64,000 nucleotides of DNA, from contig NZ_JAILYH010000007.1 of the NCBI RefSeq assembly GCF_019793435.1, positions 248,001 to 312,000 on the forward strand, given 5' to 3'. The position numbers were made by a program, and so were the translations under genes. The notes beneath the pieces are model-generated. The model was not told the DNA's origin and did no database searches. It saw nothing but the letters and a program-made list of their open reading frames with translations. Source of the DNA: Rhizobium redzepovicii. Its GTDB lineage: Bacteria; Pseudomonadota; Alphaproteobacteria; Rhizobiales; Rhizobiaceae. Shown piece after piece: positions 17,431 to 26,238 of the stretch. Each line of letters opens with the position of its first letter. Position 1 is the stretch's first letter.

Positions 17431-19814
17431 TCCCGCGTGATGTGAAGTCTCCGACGGTCGCCATACCCTTCCACAAGTTGCTGAAGATCGTGGCGATCAT
17501 CGATCGCGGCAATTCTCAGGCTCAGGAACTGGTCTCACAGATCGTCGACCAGGGCTTCGAGGTGGAACTGCGTGGCGATTATTCAGCCGATGTCTCAGAG
17601 GATGCCGATGTTGGCGCCTATATCGGCTCGGTGGAAGGCGGCCAGCTGTCGGCGGCTCGCAGCTTCCTTCGCGCGGTGAGGGATATCGGCTTCCGTACAC
17701 CGATCTGGGCAATGGCCGATACGTTGACCATCAAGGATATGGACGTCGTCGAAATGGCCGGCGAGGTCGACGGCTTCGTTTACCTCGGCCAGCAGACGCC
17801 GACCTTCTACGCCAAGCAGATCGTCTCCAGCGCGGTCAATTACGGCAAGTCGCTGCTGCCGCCGTTCTTCGGCGGCATGATGGCGTATGACGGCGAGGCG
17901 AATATCGCCTTCGACTGCCCCGGGCATCAGGGCGGCCAGTTCTATCGGAAGTCGCCGGCCGGACAGCTATTCTTCAAATATTTCGGCGAGAGCATTTTCC
18001 GTAACGACCTTTGCAACGCGGATGTCGATCTCGGTGACCTCCTGATCCATGAAGGTCCAGCCGTCGAAGCCCAGAAACAGGCAGCTCGCATCTTCGGTGC
18101 GGACCGCACCTATTTCATTCTCAACGGAACAAGTACCTCCAACAAGGTGGTCGCCAATGCGGTGCTGCGCAGCGGCGATCTCGTGCTCTTCGATCGCAAC
18201 AACCATAAATCCCTGCATCAGGGCGCTCTTGTTCAAGCCGGCGCCATTCCGATCTATCTGCCAACGGCCCGCAATTCTTTCGGCATGATCGGCGCGGTGG
18301 ACTGGGCGGCATGGGAGGAAAGCTGGCTGCGGCGAAAGATCGAGGAACATCCGCTCGTTTCCGACAAGAACCGTGCGAAGGCAGACCGGCCCTTCCGCCT
18401 CGCCTGCATCCAGCTCGCAACCTATGACGGAACGATTTATAATGTCAGCCAAGTCATGGAGAAGATCGGCCATCTCTGCGACTACGTGCTCTGGGACGAG
18501 GCCTGGATCGGCTATAATGCCTTCCACCCGCTCTTCGAGGGCCACAGCCCGATGCGTCTCAAGGACCTTGGGGCCGACATGCCGGGATTGTTTTCAACCC
18601 AGTCGGTGCACAAGCAGGGTGCCGGCTTTTCACAGGCGTCGCAGATTCATAAGCGCGACGAACATATCAGCGGCCAGCGCCGGTTCGTCGAACACAAGCG
18701 CTTTAATGAATCGCTGCTGATGCATGTGTCGACCTCTCCATTCTATCCGCTCTTCGCCTCGCTTGACGTCAATGCCAAGGTCCATGAAGGCAAGGCGGGC
18801 GAAATGCTCTGGGATCGTTGTATCGAACTCGGGATCGAGGTTCGCAAGAAGCTGCGCGGCTTCGTGAAGCATTACGAAACAAAGGGTGCAAATCCCGAAG
18901 AGCAGTGGTTCTTTGATCCCTTCGTGCCGGACAAGATCTCGGTGTCCGGTTCAAAGCATTCGAGTGACCTCGCTGAGACACGCTGGGAAGATATCCCCAC
19001 CGATGTGCTCAAGCGCGAGCAGCAGTGCTGGAGGTTCGGCCCGGAGGCAAAATGGCATGGCTACGCCGGCTATGCGCCCGGCTACACCATGGTCGATCCC
19101 AACAAGCTCACGCTGCTGACGCCGGGCATCGACCGGGAGACCGGCGAATATCGCGAGTTCGGAATTCCGGCGACCGTGGTCGCCAACTATCTGCGCGAGC
19201 AGCGGGTCGTGCCGGAGAAGTGCGATCTCAACAGCCTGCTTTTCCTGCTTACGCCGGCAGAGGATGAGAGCAAGCTGAATACGCTGGTGGCCAAGCTGGT
19301 GAAGTTCAAGAACCTCTGGGATCGCGACGCGCCTCTGCAGGAGGTTCTGCCGACGGTGTTTGCGGCCAATCGCGAGCGTTATGCGGGCTACACGGTTCGG
19401 CAGGTCTGCAGGGAGATGCATTCGTTCTATCGCGATGCCGGCGTCAAGGACCTGCAGCGCCTGTGTTTCCGTTCAGAAAGTTTTCCGGAACCGGCAATTG
19501 CGCCGAAACAGGCCTATGAAGCGCTGGTGGCCAACAATGTCGACTACGTGCCGCTCGTTGAAGCCGCTGGCCGGATCTCGGCGACGCTGGCATTGATCTA
19601 TCCCCCCGGCATCGGAGTGATCGTGCCGGGAGAGCGGTGGGATGAAAGGGCGCGGCCGATGCGCGATTATTTCCTGGCTTTCGAAGAATCTTTCAATCGC
19701 TTCCCGGGCTTCAACTACGAAGTCCAGGGTGTGTTCCAGGAACGGATCGATGGGCGGATCAAGTTCTATACGTACGTCGTGCGCGAGCAAGGGGACGGGA
19801 GGATCTCATCATGA
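17427..19814 (+). CDS. speF: inducible ornithine decarboxylase (SpeF-like)
   Basis: This 795-residue PLP decarboxylase closely follows the SpeF pattern. FDCPGHQGGQFYRKSPAGQ opens the core, the Asp motif is LWDEAWIGYNAFHPL, and the PLP lysine is in FSTQSVHKQGAGFSQASQIH. HVSTSPFYPLFASLDVNAK and KWHGYAGYAPGYTMVDPNKL follow, and VPEKCDLNSLLFLLTPAE is diagnostic. It converts ornithine to putrescine and CO2. The start ATG overlaps the previous stop (ATGA), and the downstream antiporter gene overlaps in the same way. Ornithine could be supplied by the arcAB products. About 70 residues more than typical E. coli SpeF are accounted for by a longer N-terminal wing region. Confidence 0.9.
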   Translation: MIPRDVKSPTVAIPFHKLLKIVAIIDRGNSQAQELVSQIVDQGFEVELRGDYSADVSEDADVGAYIGSVEGGQLSAARSFLRAVRDIGFRTPIWAMADTLTIKDMDVVEMAGEVDGFVYLGQQTPTFYAKQIVSSAVNYGKSLLPPFFGGMMAYDGEANIAFDCPGHQGGQFYRKSPAGQLFFKYFGESIFRNDLCNADVDLGDLLIHEGPAVEAQKQAARIFGADRTYFILNGTSTSNKVVANAVLRSGDLVLFDRNNHKSLHQGALVQAGAIPIYLPTARNSFGMIGAVDWAAWEESWLRRKIEEHPLVSDKNRAKADRPFRLACIQLATYDGTIYNVSQVMEKIGHLCDYVLWDEAWIGYNAFHPLFEGHSPMRLKDLGADMPGLFSTQSVHKQGAGFSQASQIHKRDEHISGQRRFVEHKRFNESLLMHVSTSPFYPLFASLDVNAKVHEGKAGEMLWDRCIELGIEVRKKLRGFVKHYETKGANPEEQWFFDPFVPDKISVSGSKHSSDLAETRWEDIPTDVLKREQQCWRFGPEAKWHGYAGYAPGYTMVDPNKLTLLTPGIDRETGEYREFGIPATVVANYLREQRVVPEKCDLNSLLFLLTPAEDESKLNTLVAKLVKFKNLWDRDAPLQEVLPTVFAANRERYAGYTVRQVCREMHSFYRDAGVKDLQRLCFRSESFPEPAIAPKQAYEALVANNVDYVPLVEAAGRISATLALIYPPGIGVIVPGERWDERARPMRDYFLAFEESFNRFPGFNYEVQGVFQERIDGRIKFYTYVVREQGDGRISS

Positions 19815-21169
19815 CCGACAACACAATGCATCTTGCGGGCGAGGCCACGGCCAAGAAAAAGATGAACCTGGTGCAACTCACCTTCATCGTCGCGGTCAAT
19901 ATGATGGGTTCAGGCATCATCATGCTGCCTGCCAACATGGCGCAAGTGGGTGCGATCTCGCTTCTCTCCTGGCTTGTGACCGCCATCGGCTCGATGGCGA
20001 TTGCCTACGGGTTCGCTCAGGCAGGGATCTTCAACCAGCGGCCGGGGGGCATGTCGGCCTATGCGGAGGATGCCTATGGCAAGGACGGCTTTTTCCTGGT
20101 GTTCTTTCTGTATTTTCTGTCGCTCGCCATCGGCAATGTCGCGATCGGCATCTCTGCGGTGGGCTACCTCGCGGGCTTCTTTCCCGTTTTGACCTCGACG
20201 CCGATCATGACATGTCTGGCGCTCATCGTTCTTCTCTGGCTGACGACTGCGGCAAATTTCGGCGGGCCCCGAATCACCGGGCGTATCGGCTCGATCACGG
20301 TTTGGGGTGTTATCATTCCAGTGGGTTTGCTCTCGATCATCGGGTGGCTGTGGTTCAGTTCAAGCACTTTCGCCGCCGCCTGGAATCCGAAGGGGCTGAC
20401 GCTCGGCCAAGGAATGGGATCGAGTATTTCCCTGACGCTCTGGGCCTTTCTCGGGATGGAGTCGGCGGCGCAGAATTCGGATGCCGTTGAGAACCCGAAG
20501 CGCGACGTGCCGCTTGCCTGCATGTTCGGCACACTTGGCGCTGCGGTCATCTATATCCTGTCGACGACGGTCATTCAGGGCATCGTACCGAACGCAGAAC
20601 TTGCAGCTTCGACCGGACCCTTCGCGCTGGCCTACGCCACTATGTTCAATCCGACGATCGGTTCGATCATCATGGCGCTTGCAGTGCTTGCCTGCCTTGG
20701 TTCGCTCCTGGGCTGGCAGTTCACGATCGCGCAGACTGCGCGCACCGCCGCGGAGGGCCGAATGTTCCCTGTCATATTCTCCCACGTTAACGAGATGGGT
20801 GCGCCGGTAAAGGGGATGATCATTCTCGGTGTCGTGCAAACATGTCTTGCTCTCATGACAATTTCTCCGACACTCAGCGAGCAGTTTTCCGCTCTGGTCA
20901 ATCTCGCGGTGGTAACCAACGTCCTGCCTTACATCATCGCACTCTCGGCGCTGTTCGTCATCATGAAGGCGGCGCGTGTGCCGCCTGCGAAATACCGGCT
21001 TAATGCCGTCATCTGCATGATCGGCATGCTTTACAGCGTCTTTGCAATTTATGCTTCCGGCAAGGATGCCGTGTTGGGCGGAATGCTCGTGACCGGCATC
21101 AGCTTCATCATCTACGGCCTGATCGCACCGCGCTTCGCCGTCGGCGTGAACCGTGTGCCGGCCGAGTAG
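19811..21169 (+). CDS. potE: putrescine/ornithine antiporter (PotE-like)
   Basis: This 452-residue APC permease has about twelve membrane segments. VNMMGSGIIMLPANMAQVG, SWLVTAIGSMAIAYGFAQAG and IGNVAIGISAVGYLAGFFP closely parallel E. coli PotE, and FLGMESAAQNSDAVENPKRD is also typical. It would bring in ornithine in exchange for putrescine made by the upstream decarboxylase. The speF-potE order with a four-base overlap matches the enterobacterial pair and supports both assignments. Confidence 0.9.
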   Translation: MTDNTMHLAGEATAKKKMNLVQLTFIVAVNMMGSGIIMLPANMAQVGAISLLSWLVTAIGSMAIAYGFAQAGIFNQRPGGMSAYAEDAYGKDGFFLVFFLYFLSLAIGNVAIGISAVGYLAGFFPVLTSTPIMTCLALIVLLWLTTAANFGGPRITGRIGSITVWGVIIPVGLLSIIGWLWFSSSTFAAAWNPKGLTLGQGMGSSISLTLWAFLGMESAAQNSDAVENPKRDVPLACMFGTLGAAVIYILSTTVIQGIVPNAELAASTGPFALAYATMFNPTIGSIIMALAVLACLGSLLGWQFTIAQTARTAAEGRMFPVIFSHVNEMGAPVKGMIILGVVQTCLALMTISPTLSEQFSALVNLAVVTNVLPYIIALSALFVIMKAARVPPAKYRLNAVICMIGMLYSVFAIYASGKDAVLGGMLVTGISFIIYGLIAPRFAVGVNRVPAE

Positions 21170-21185
21170 CGGGGGAGGAGAAACC

Positions 21186-22109
21186 ATGTCTATCAAAGGT
21201 CGCTGGATCGCAACGGGCACCGTCATTGCCATCGCGGCGCTTTCGTCAATAGGTTTAGCCCCAGCCGACGCACAGACGCTGGATCGTGTCCGCGCCAGCA
21301 GTTCGTTAAAACTGGGCTACGAGCCCGACGCCCGACCGTTTTCGTTCAAGACCGACAGTGGAGCGCCCGACGGGTATGCGGTCGCGCTTTGCAACAAGGT
21401 TGCAGACAACGTGAAAGCCGAACTGAACCTGTCGAGGCTCAATGTGGAGTGGGTATCCCTGAGCGCCGACGCGCGGGAGACTGCTGTTGCAGATGGCGTC
21501 GTGGATCTCGTCTGCGGTGCGGAGCCGGTCACACTCAGCCGCAGGCAAAAGGTCTCGTTCTCCATCCCGATCTTTCCGAGCGGCACCGGGGCCGTTGTCA
21601 GCGCCAGCGCGCCTTTGGCTCTACGGGAGGTGTTGGAGTATGGCGAACCGACGAACAGGCCTGTATGGCGAGGCTCGCCTGCGCGCACAATACTCGAGCA
21701 CAAGACATTCTCGTCTGTAACGGGCACGACAAGCGAGCGGTGGCTGTCGGACAGGATCAAGACCTTCCAGCTCGCCGCGACGGCGGCATCCGTCGACAAC
21801 TTCCAGCAGGGCATCGAGCGCGTTCTGGACCGTCGATCAGCTGTCCTTTTTGGAGACATGCCGCTTCTGATGGACGCTGCGGCGCGCAGCGATAATTCTG
21901 GCGATCTGGTTATTTTAAAACGTCATTTCACCTACGTGCCGCTTGGTCTTGAACTCGCGCGAACGGACGAGGACTTCCGGCTGACAGTTGATCGAGCGTT
22001 GAGCCAAGCCTATGCGGCCAAGGATTTCCGCACGTTGTTTACAACCTGGTTTGGTCCGCCGGATGAGTCGACAGTCAACTTCTTCCAGCAGACTGCTTTG
22101 CCCGAATAA
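21186..22109 (+). CDS. amino-acid-type periplasmic substrate-binding protein (SBP_bac_3), no ABC partner nearby
   Basis: This 307-residue protein has a signal peptide (GTVIAIAALSSIGLAPADAQ) and then the family-3 solute-binding fold: LKLGYEPDARPFSFKTDSGA, DGYAVALCNKVAD, VVDLVCGAEPVTLSRRQKV. Such proteins bind polar amino acids or opines. There is no permease or ATPase gene beside it. It lies inside the decarboxylase operon, 16 bases after potE and 23 bases before the Ca2+/H+ antiporter gene, with GGAGGAG before its ATG. It may serve a transporter encoded elsewhere or act as a sensor; its ligand is unknown. Confidence 0.82.
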   Translation: MSIKGRWIATGTVIAIAALSSIGLAPADAQTLDRVRASSSLKLGYEPDARPFSFKTDSGAPDGYAVALCNKVADNVKAELNLSRLNVEWVSLSADARETAVADGVVDLVCGAEPVTLSRRQKVSFSIPIFPSGTGAVVSASAPLALREVLEYGEPTNRPVWRGSPARTILEHKTFSSVTGTTSERWLSDRIKTFQLAATAASVDNFQQGIERVLDRRSAVLFGDMPLLMDAAARSDNSGDLVILKRHFTYVPLGLELARTDEDFRLTVDRALSQAYAAKDFRTLFTTWFGPPDESTVNFFQQTALPE

Positions 22110-22132
22110 CACCACCCAAAGGGAGCAAACCG

Positions 22133-23227
22133 TTGAGCCTCCTTTTGCAAGAGATCCGCGACAGCCCTATGCTGTGGTTGCTGATCGCGGTGCCGGTGGT
22201 GTTCGTAGCTGCGGCGGTAATGCCCGAAGCCCACACTGCGCTGTTTGTCCTTTCGGTGCTTGCTATCGTGCCGCTGGCGGGGTTGCTCAGTCACGCAACC
22301 GAATCGGTAGCCGCCAAGACGGGTGACGCCGCAGGCGGTCTGCTGAATGCGACCCTCGGCAATCTGACCGAACTGGTCATCGCGCTGGCTGCTCTGCAGG
22401 CCGGCCAATATACGCTGGTCAAGGCGTCCATCGCCGGAGCGATCGTCACCAATACGCTGTTCATGCTCGGCGCTTCGTTTCTGCTCGGCGGACTCAAATA
22501 CCACATTCAGGAATTCAACCGTGCCAGCGCGCGTATTCAAGCCGGCTTGCTGTTTCTGGCCACGGTCGCCCTGCTGATGCCTTCGGCACTTGGCGGATTG
22601 GACACAGCATCGGTCGCACCCGTCACTCAAACCCTCAGCCTCAGCCTGGCCCTCCTGTTGATCATCGGATACGGGCTAGGGCTGTTGTTCACGCTTGGAA
22701 CACATCGGGAATTTTTCTCTTCGGCGGATCATGCCGAGGCCGGTGAAGCGCCCTGGCCGATCGGTCTTGCTCTCGGCACGCTTGGCGGGGTCACCGTCCT
22801 TGTCGCCTTGGTGAGCGAGATTTTCGTCGAGTCCGTGCAGGAAGCGGCCGAAGCCTTCGGAATGACCCCCGCCTTTGTCGGTTTTATCGTCGTTGCATTG
22901 GTCGGTGGCGCCGCCGAAATGGCCTCAGCGTTTTCCGGCGCGCGTAAGAACCGGCTCGATCTGAGCGTCGGCATCGCGCTCGGGAGCGCGTCCCAGATCG
23001 CCTTGTTCGTCGCACCCGTTCTGGTCTTGATGAGCTACGTTATCGGCCCGTCGCAAATGGATCTGCAATTCTGGCCGGGCGCCGTGACGATGATGTTCCT
23101 TGCGACGGTGACTGCGATGTTCGTCACCAACAGCGGACGATCGGCATGGTTTGTCGGCGTCCTGGTGCTAATGGTGTACATGATTTTCGCGATAACGCTG
23201 TATGTCCTGCCGCCGGCAGTGCGATGA
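22133..23227 (+). CDS. Ca2+/H+ antiporter (CaCA/ChaA-Cax type)
   Basis: This 364-residue inner-membrane exchanger has about eleven hydrophobic segments and the two inverted alpha-repeat motifs of the cation/Ca2+ exchanger superfamily. The first is GGLLNATLGNLTELVIALAAL, and the second is VALVGGAAEMASAFSGARKN with GIALGSASQIALFVAPVLVL. The acidic residues in GNLTE and GAAE form the ion site. It exports Ca2+ (or another cation) against protons. The start is a TTG with GGGAG upstream. It is placed 23 bases after the binding protein gene, and the K+ channel gene overlaps its stop, so it belongs to the same operon. Confidence 0.88.
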   Translation: MSLLLQEIRDSPMLWLLIAVPVVFVAAAVMPEAHTALFVLSVLAIVPLAGLLSHATESVAAKTGDAAGGLLNATLGNLTELVIALAALQAGQYTLVKASIAGAIVTNTLFMLGASFLLGGLKYHIQEFNRASARIQAGLLFLATVALLMPSALGGLDTASVAPVTQTLSLSLALLLIIGYGLGLLFTLGTHREFFSSADHAEAGEAPWPIGLALGTLGGVTVLVALVSEIFVESVQEAAEAFGMTPAFVGFIVVALVGGAAEMASAFSGARKNRLDLSVGIALGSASQIALFVAPVLVLMSYVIGPSQMDLQFWPGAVTMMFLATVTAMFVTNSGRSAWFVGVLVLMVYMIFAITLYVLPPAVR

Positions 23228-23586
23228 TGTCCCGCGTTCCCAGGCAATCAGCCGGCGGGCCGCACACCCGGCAGATGAGGCGGCTGTTCTTCATCGCACT
23301 GGCAAAGCAGCTTCGCGTCATCTGGCCGATCCTCTCCGGCATCGTATCGATCATGGTCGCGTCTGGGCTTGCCATTTGGCAGATCGAGAATTGGCGGATC
23401 GACGAAGCGCTTTATTTTACCTTCGTGACGGGACTTACCATCGGCTACGGCGATTTCACGCCCAAACATGTTTCGGCACGAATCCTGGCCTTGCTCATCG
23501 GTTTTGCAGGGATCGTTCTGACCGGCGTCATCGCAGCCATCACAGTAAAGGCTTTAAACGCAACGGACCGTGACGGCAGCAGCTAA
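23224..23586 (+). CDS. two-helix K+ channel (Ion_trans_2)
   Basis: This 120-residue membrane protein has two hydrophobic helices (about 33-52 and 91-112) flanking a pore helix and the selectivity filter TIGYGDF at 72-78. This is the minimal KcsA-like pore module with no RCK or nucleotide-binding domain. The start ATG overlaps the stop of the Ca2+/H+ antiporter gene. A channel that sets membrane potential fits an operon whose antiporters move charge, but the gating signal is unknown. Confidence 0.85.
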   Translation: MMSRVPRQSAGGPHTRQMRRLFFIALAKQLRVIWPILSGIVSIMVASGLAIWQIENWRIDEALYFTFVTGLTIGYGDFTPKHVSARILALLIGFAGIVLTGVIAAITVKALNATDRDGSS

Positions 23587-23696
23587 AGCATGTCGCGCAA
23601 AAGTGTGCAGCGGTTTTGCGATAACGACATGCGTAAATACAAGGACCTAAAGCGCGGGGAGCGAACCTGAAAGATCGCGACGCGCTTTACATGTAG
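23586..23696. repeat. interspersed intergenic repeat, long copy
   Basis: This repeat begins AGCATGTCGCGCAAAAGTGT, continues through CGATAACGACATGCGTAAAT and ACCTAAAGCGCG, and ends GATCGCGACGCGC. Parts match the region 62503-62560 in inverse orientation, so it is a dispersed element. From memory this family is frequent between genes in Rhizobium and Agrobacterium chromosomes. It sits just after the channel gene and could end or stabilise the transcript. Confidence 0.6.
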
Positions 23697-23831
23697 AGCC
23701 ATTCCGGGTCGGATGCGGCTTCCCGTGGCTATTGTTCTCAAATCCATACATTTGTTCGTGATCTCGGGAACGATCCGTCACCTTCGCAGCTTCGTATCCA
23801 TTGCAAGAGTGTTTGAATGCGGAGCTGACCC

Positions 23832-24068
23832 ATGAGCAAAGAGCGCGGCCGCAGAAAATTGATGTTGCGACTTCCCGATATTCGGCATCTTCTCGCGAAT
23901 AAGACCAGTGAAGCGCTCGCGGAAATGTTTGAATCCTACGATCTTGCAGCCGACGCGCTGGAGCGGTTCCGAAGCAAGAACCCGAGGGAAGACAAGCTGA
24001 TCAGCGAGTATGAACGACTATGCCGCGAAATTGAGCAGGAAGTTGTCGTCTACTGCAAGAACCGGTGA
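23832..24068 (+). CDS. small cytoplasmic protein of unknown function
   Basis: This 78-residue, highly charged, mostly helical protein (RKLMLRLPDIRHLLANKTSE, LAEMFESYDLAADALERF, LISEYERLCREIEQEVV) has GGAGCTGACCC before its ATG. It has no membrane segment and no domain I recognise. The amphipathic helices could pair as a short coiled coil. It stands alone on the plus strand before a block of minus-strand genes. Confidence 0.55.
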   Translation: MSKERGRRKLMLRLPDIRHLLANKTSEALAEMFESYDLAADALERFRSKNPREDKLISEYERLCREIEQEVVVYCKNR

Positions 24069-24130
24069 CCCCGCCCAACACTGACCGCGACCAATCCGAG
24101 GGGCATCTCGCCTGCCGCCACATAAGACCG

Positions 24131-25288
24131 TCATTGCCTATTTTCTATGGGTTCCGGTAGGGCGTCGACGCTGGCGGCTCGGCTATTTTCCGCTCCGGCC
24201 TGAACCGACGGCCAGGCCCAGGCTCTCAGCAGCTCGTAGAAGACGCTGAGCACGACCGGCCCCAAAAATAAGCCCAGCAGCCCATGGGAAAGAGTGCCGC
24301 CGATGACACCGATCAGGATGACCGGCATCGGGGTCGAGAGACCTCGCGCCATCAGCATGGGCTTCAATATGTTGTCGATGAGCGTGATAGGCACGGTGAT
24401 GGCAGTAAACGCAAAAGCAGCGGCGGGCGACCACGAAACCCACGACCAGATAATAACCGGAAGAAGCACGAGCCCAGGCCCCAGTTGCATCAGGCAAAAC
24501 ATGAAGATCACGAATGTCAGTGCCCCACGCGCCGGGACGCCAAAGAAAGCAAAGCACAATCCGCAGAGCAAGGTCTGCAGGAAGGCAACGCCAATGACCC
24601 CTCGCGATACATTGCGCACCGTGGCTCCGGCCAGCCGGGCAAAGCCGACACCCTTTTCACCGGCGATGCGGTTTGCCAGCACTTGTATGGCGGCAGCCAG
24701 GCGTGCTGACCGCGTGAGAAATATTCCTGAAAGCATGATCGAAACGACAAAGCTCAACACGCCGCCGCCGATTGAGGCAAGCTTTGTGACGATAACGGCC
24801 GTCACCTCACGAATCGGCGCCTGAAACTTGATGATCGTCGCCGCCAGATCGCTTGCAATCTGATTCCAGGCGTCATGGATACGCTCGCCGACGACGGGCC
24901 ACTCCCGAATGGCCGCCGGCGCCGAGGGGAGCGTGAAATCCCCCACCCGCAACTTGTTGATCAACGCCTGCGCTGTGTCGGCAAAATTGACCGCAACGAG
25001 AGCCAGGGGCGCAATGATCAGGACGAGGCAAAAGACGACGATGATACTGGCTGCGATGACGGGCCGGTTTCCAAGCAACCTGCAGAGCGCTTGGAATATC
25101 GGGAAAAGCGCCACCGCCAGAATTGCCGACCAAATAACGATCAGCGCGAAGGGAGCAATCAGGACGATCGTCCAATAGGCGAAAAGCCCGATGATGCCCA
25201 ACCGGACAAGATCGCTTATTCTCGCCTCTACCGAAATCTGCCCTGACCCGGCTCCCTGCGCCGCCGTATCGCCTATGTTCTCAGCCAT
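24131..25288 (-). CDS. AI-2E family transporter (PerM/YdiK type)
   Basis: This 385-residue inner-membrane protein has about eight hydrophobic segments in the family layout: two pairs at the N-terminus, a soluble insert with amphipathic helices (about 95-165), then four to five segments including GPGLVLLPVIIWSW and the C-terminal LIDNILKPMLMARG with GVIGGTLSHGLLGLFLGPVV. The last two motifs are diagnostic. Members export autoinducer-2 or act as Na+/H+ antiporters; the substrate here cannot be told. It lies 17 bases downstream of the polyphosphate kinase gene and is probably co-transcribed with it. Confidence 0.87.
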   Translation of the reverse strand: MAENIGDTAAQGAGSGQISVEARISDLVRLGIIGLFAYWTIVLIAPFALIVIWSAILAVALFPIFQALCRLLGNRPVIAASIIVVFCLVLIIAPLALVAVNFADTAQALINKLRVGDFTLPSAPAAIREWPVVGERIHDAWNQIASDLAATIIKFQAPIREVTAVIVTKLASIGGGVLSFVVSIMLSGIFLTRSARLAAAIQVLANRIAGEKGVGFARLAGATVRNVSRGVIGVAFLQTLLCGLCFAFFGVPARGALTFVIFMFCLMQLGPGLVLLPVIIWSWVSWSPAAAFAFTAITVPITLIDNILKPMLMARGLSTPMPVILIGVIGGTLSHGLLGLFLGPVVLSVFYELLRAWAWPSVQAGAENSRAASVDALPEPIENRQ

Positions 25289-25305
25289 GTTCGGCTAAAG
25301 CCGTG

Positions 25306-26151
25306 TTATGACGTCGCGTCGGGCACAACATGGCGGACGCTGAGGTCCTCCATGAAATCCGCCGGCCGCTTCTGACGTTTGCCGAGGTCGGGTGCTTCAA
25401 ACTTCACCCGTTCATAGGGAATGGATTGCAGGATGTGCGAAATGCAGTTGACCCGGGCACGTTTCTTGTCATCCGAGGGCACCACCCACCACGGCGCGTG
25501 ATTGCTGTCGGTCATCCGCAGCATCTCGTCATAAACGCGCGTGTAGTCCCACCAGCGCTGATAGGATTCGACATCCATAGGGCTGAGTTTCCACTGCCGC
25601 AGCGGGTCGTCGATCCGGCGTCTGAAACGGCGTTCCTGCTCTTCCTCGCTGACCGTCAGGAAGTATTTCAGCAGAACGACGCCGCTTTCGACGATCGCCG
25701 CCTCGAAGCGAGGCGCCAACTCAAGAAAGCGCTGCGCTTTCTTGTCGCTGCAGAATCCCATGACGCGATCGACGCCGGCGCGGTTGTACCAGCTGCGGTC
25801 GAATATGACGACCTCGCCGGCCGCCGGCATATGCGCGATATAGCGCTGCATGTAGATCTGGGACTTCTCACGGTCGGTCGGCGCCGGCAATGCGACGATG
25901 CGAAAGACCCGCGGACTGACCCTTTCCGTTATACGCTTGATCATGCCGCCTTTGCCGGCGGCATCCCGGCCCTCGAAGACGATGACGACCCTCGTGCCGG
26001 ATTTCTTGATCCAGGCTTGCAAATGGGCCAGTTCCACCTGGAGCCGTGCGATTTCCTTGTCGTAATCCCATGATTTCTTTTTCTTTTTCTTATCCTTTCC
26101 GACGCGGCCTGCCTCTCCATCCGTCCGGCTGGGTTCGTAATTCTCGTCCAT
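25306..26151 (-). CDS. ppk2: polyphosphate kinase 2
   Basis: This 281-residue PPK2-family enzyme transfers phosphate between polyphosphate and nucleoside diphosphates. The Walker A motif GRDAAGKGG is at 61-69, Walker B is in VVIFDRSWYNRAGVDRVMGF, and the lid-region motif EQERRFRRRIDDPLRQWKLS is present. A lysine run (KDKKKKKKSW) near residue 20 precedes the catalytic core. GGGAGGGAGAG lies just upstream of the ATG. In an energy-stress region it could make nucleoside triphosphates from stored polyphosphate. Its class (ADP- or GDP-preferring) was not determined. Confidence 0.93.
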   Translation of the reverse strand: MDENYEPSRTDGEAGRVGKDKKKKKKSWDYDKEIARLQVELAHLQAWIKKSGTRVVIVFEGRDAAGKGGMIKRITERVSPRVFRIVALPAPTDREKSQIYMQRYIAHMPAAGEVVIFDRSWYNRAGVDRVMGFCSDKKAQRFLELAPRFEAAIVESGVVLLKYFLTVSEEEQERRFRRRIDDPLRQWKLSPMDVESYQRWWDYTRVYDEMLRMTDSNHAPWWVVPSDDKKRARVNCISHILQSIPYERVKFEAPDLGKRQKRPADFMEDLSVRHVVPDATS

Positions 26152-26238
26152 TTTCTCTCCCTCCCTTTCGCGAACATGCTATCTTTGTTTTCATACAATT
26201 CTGGACGCAAACCGCTGTGCAGTTTTGCCGGAATTGCT

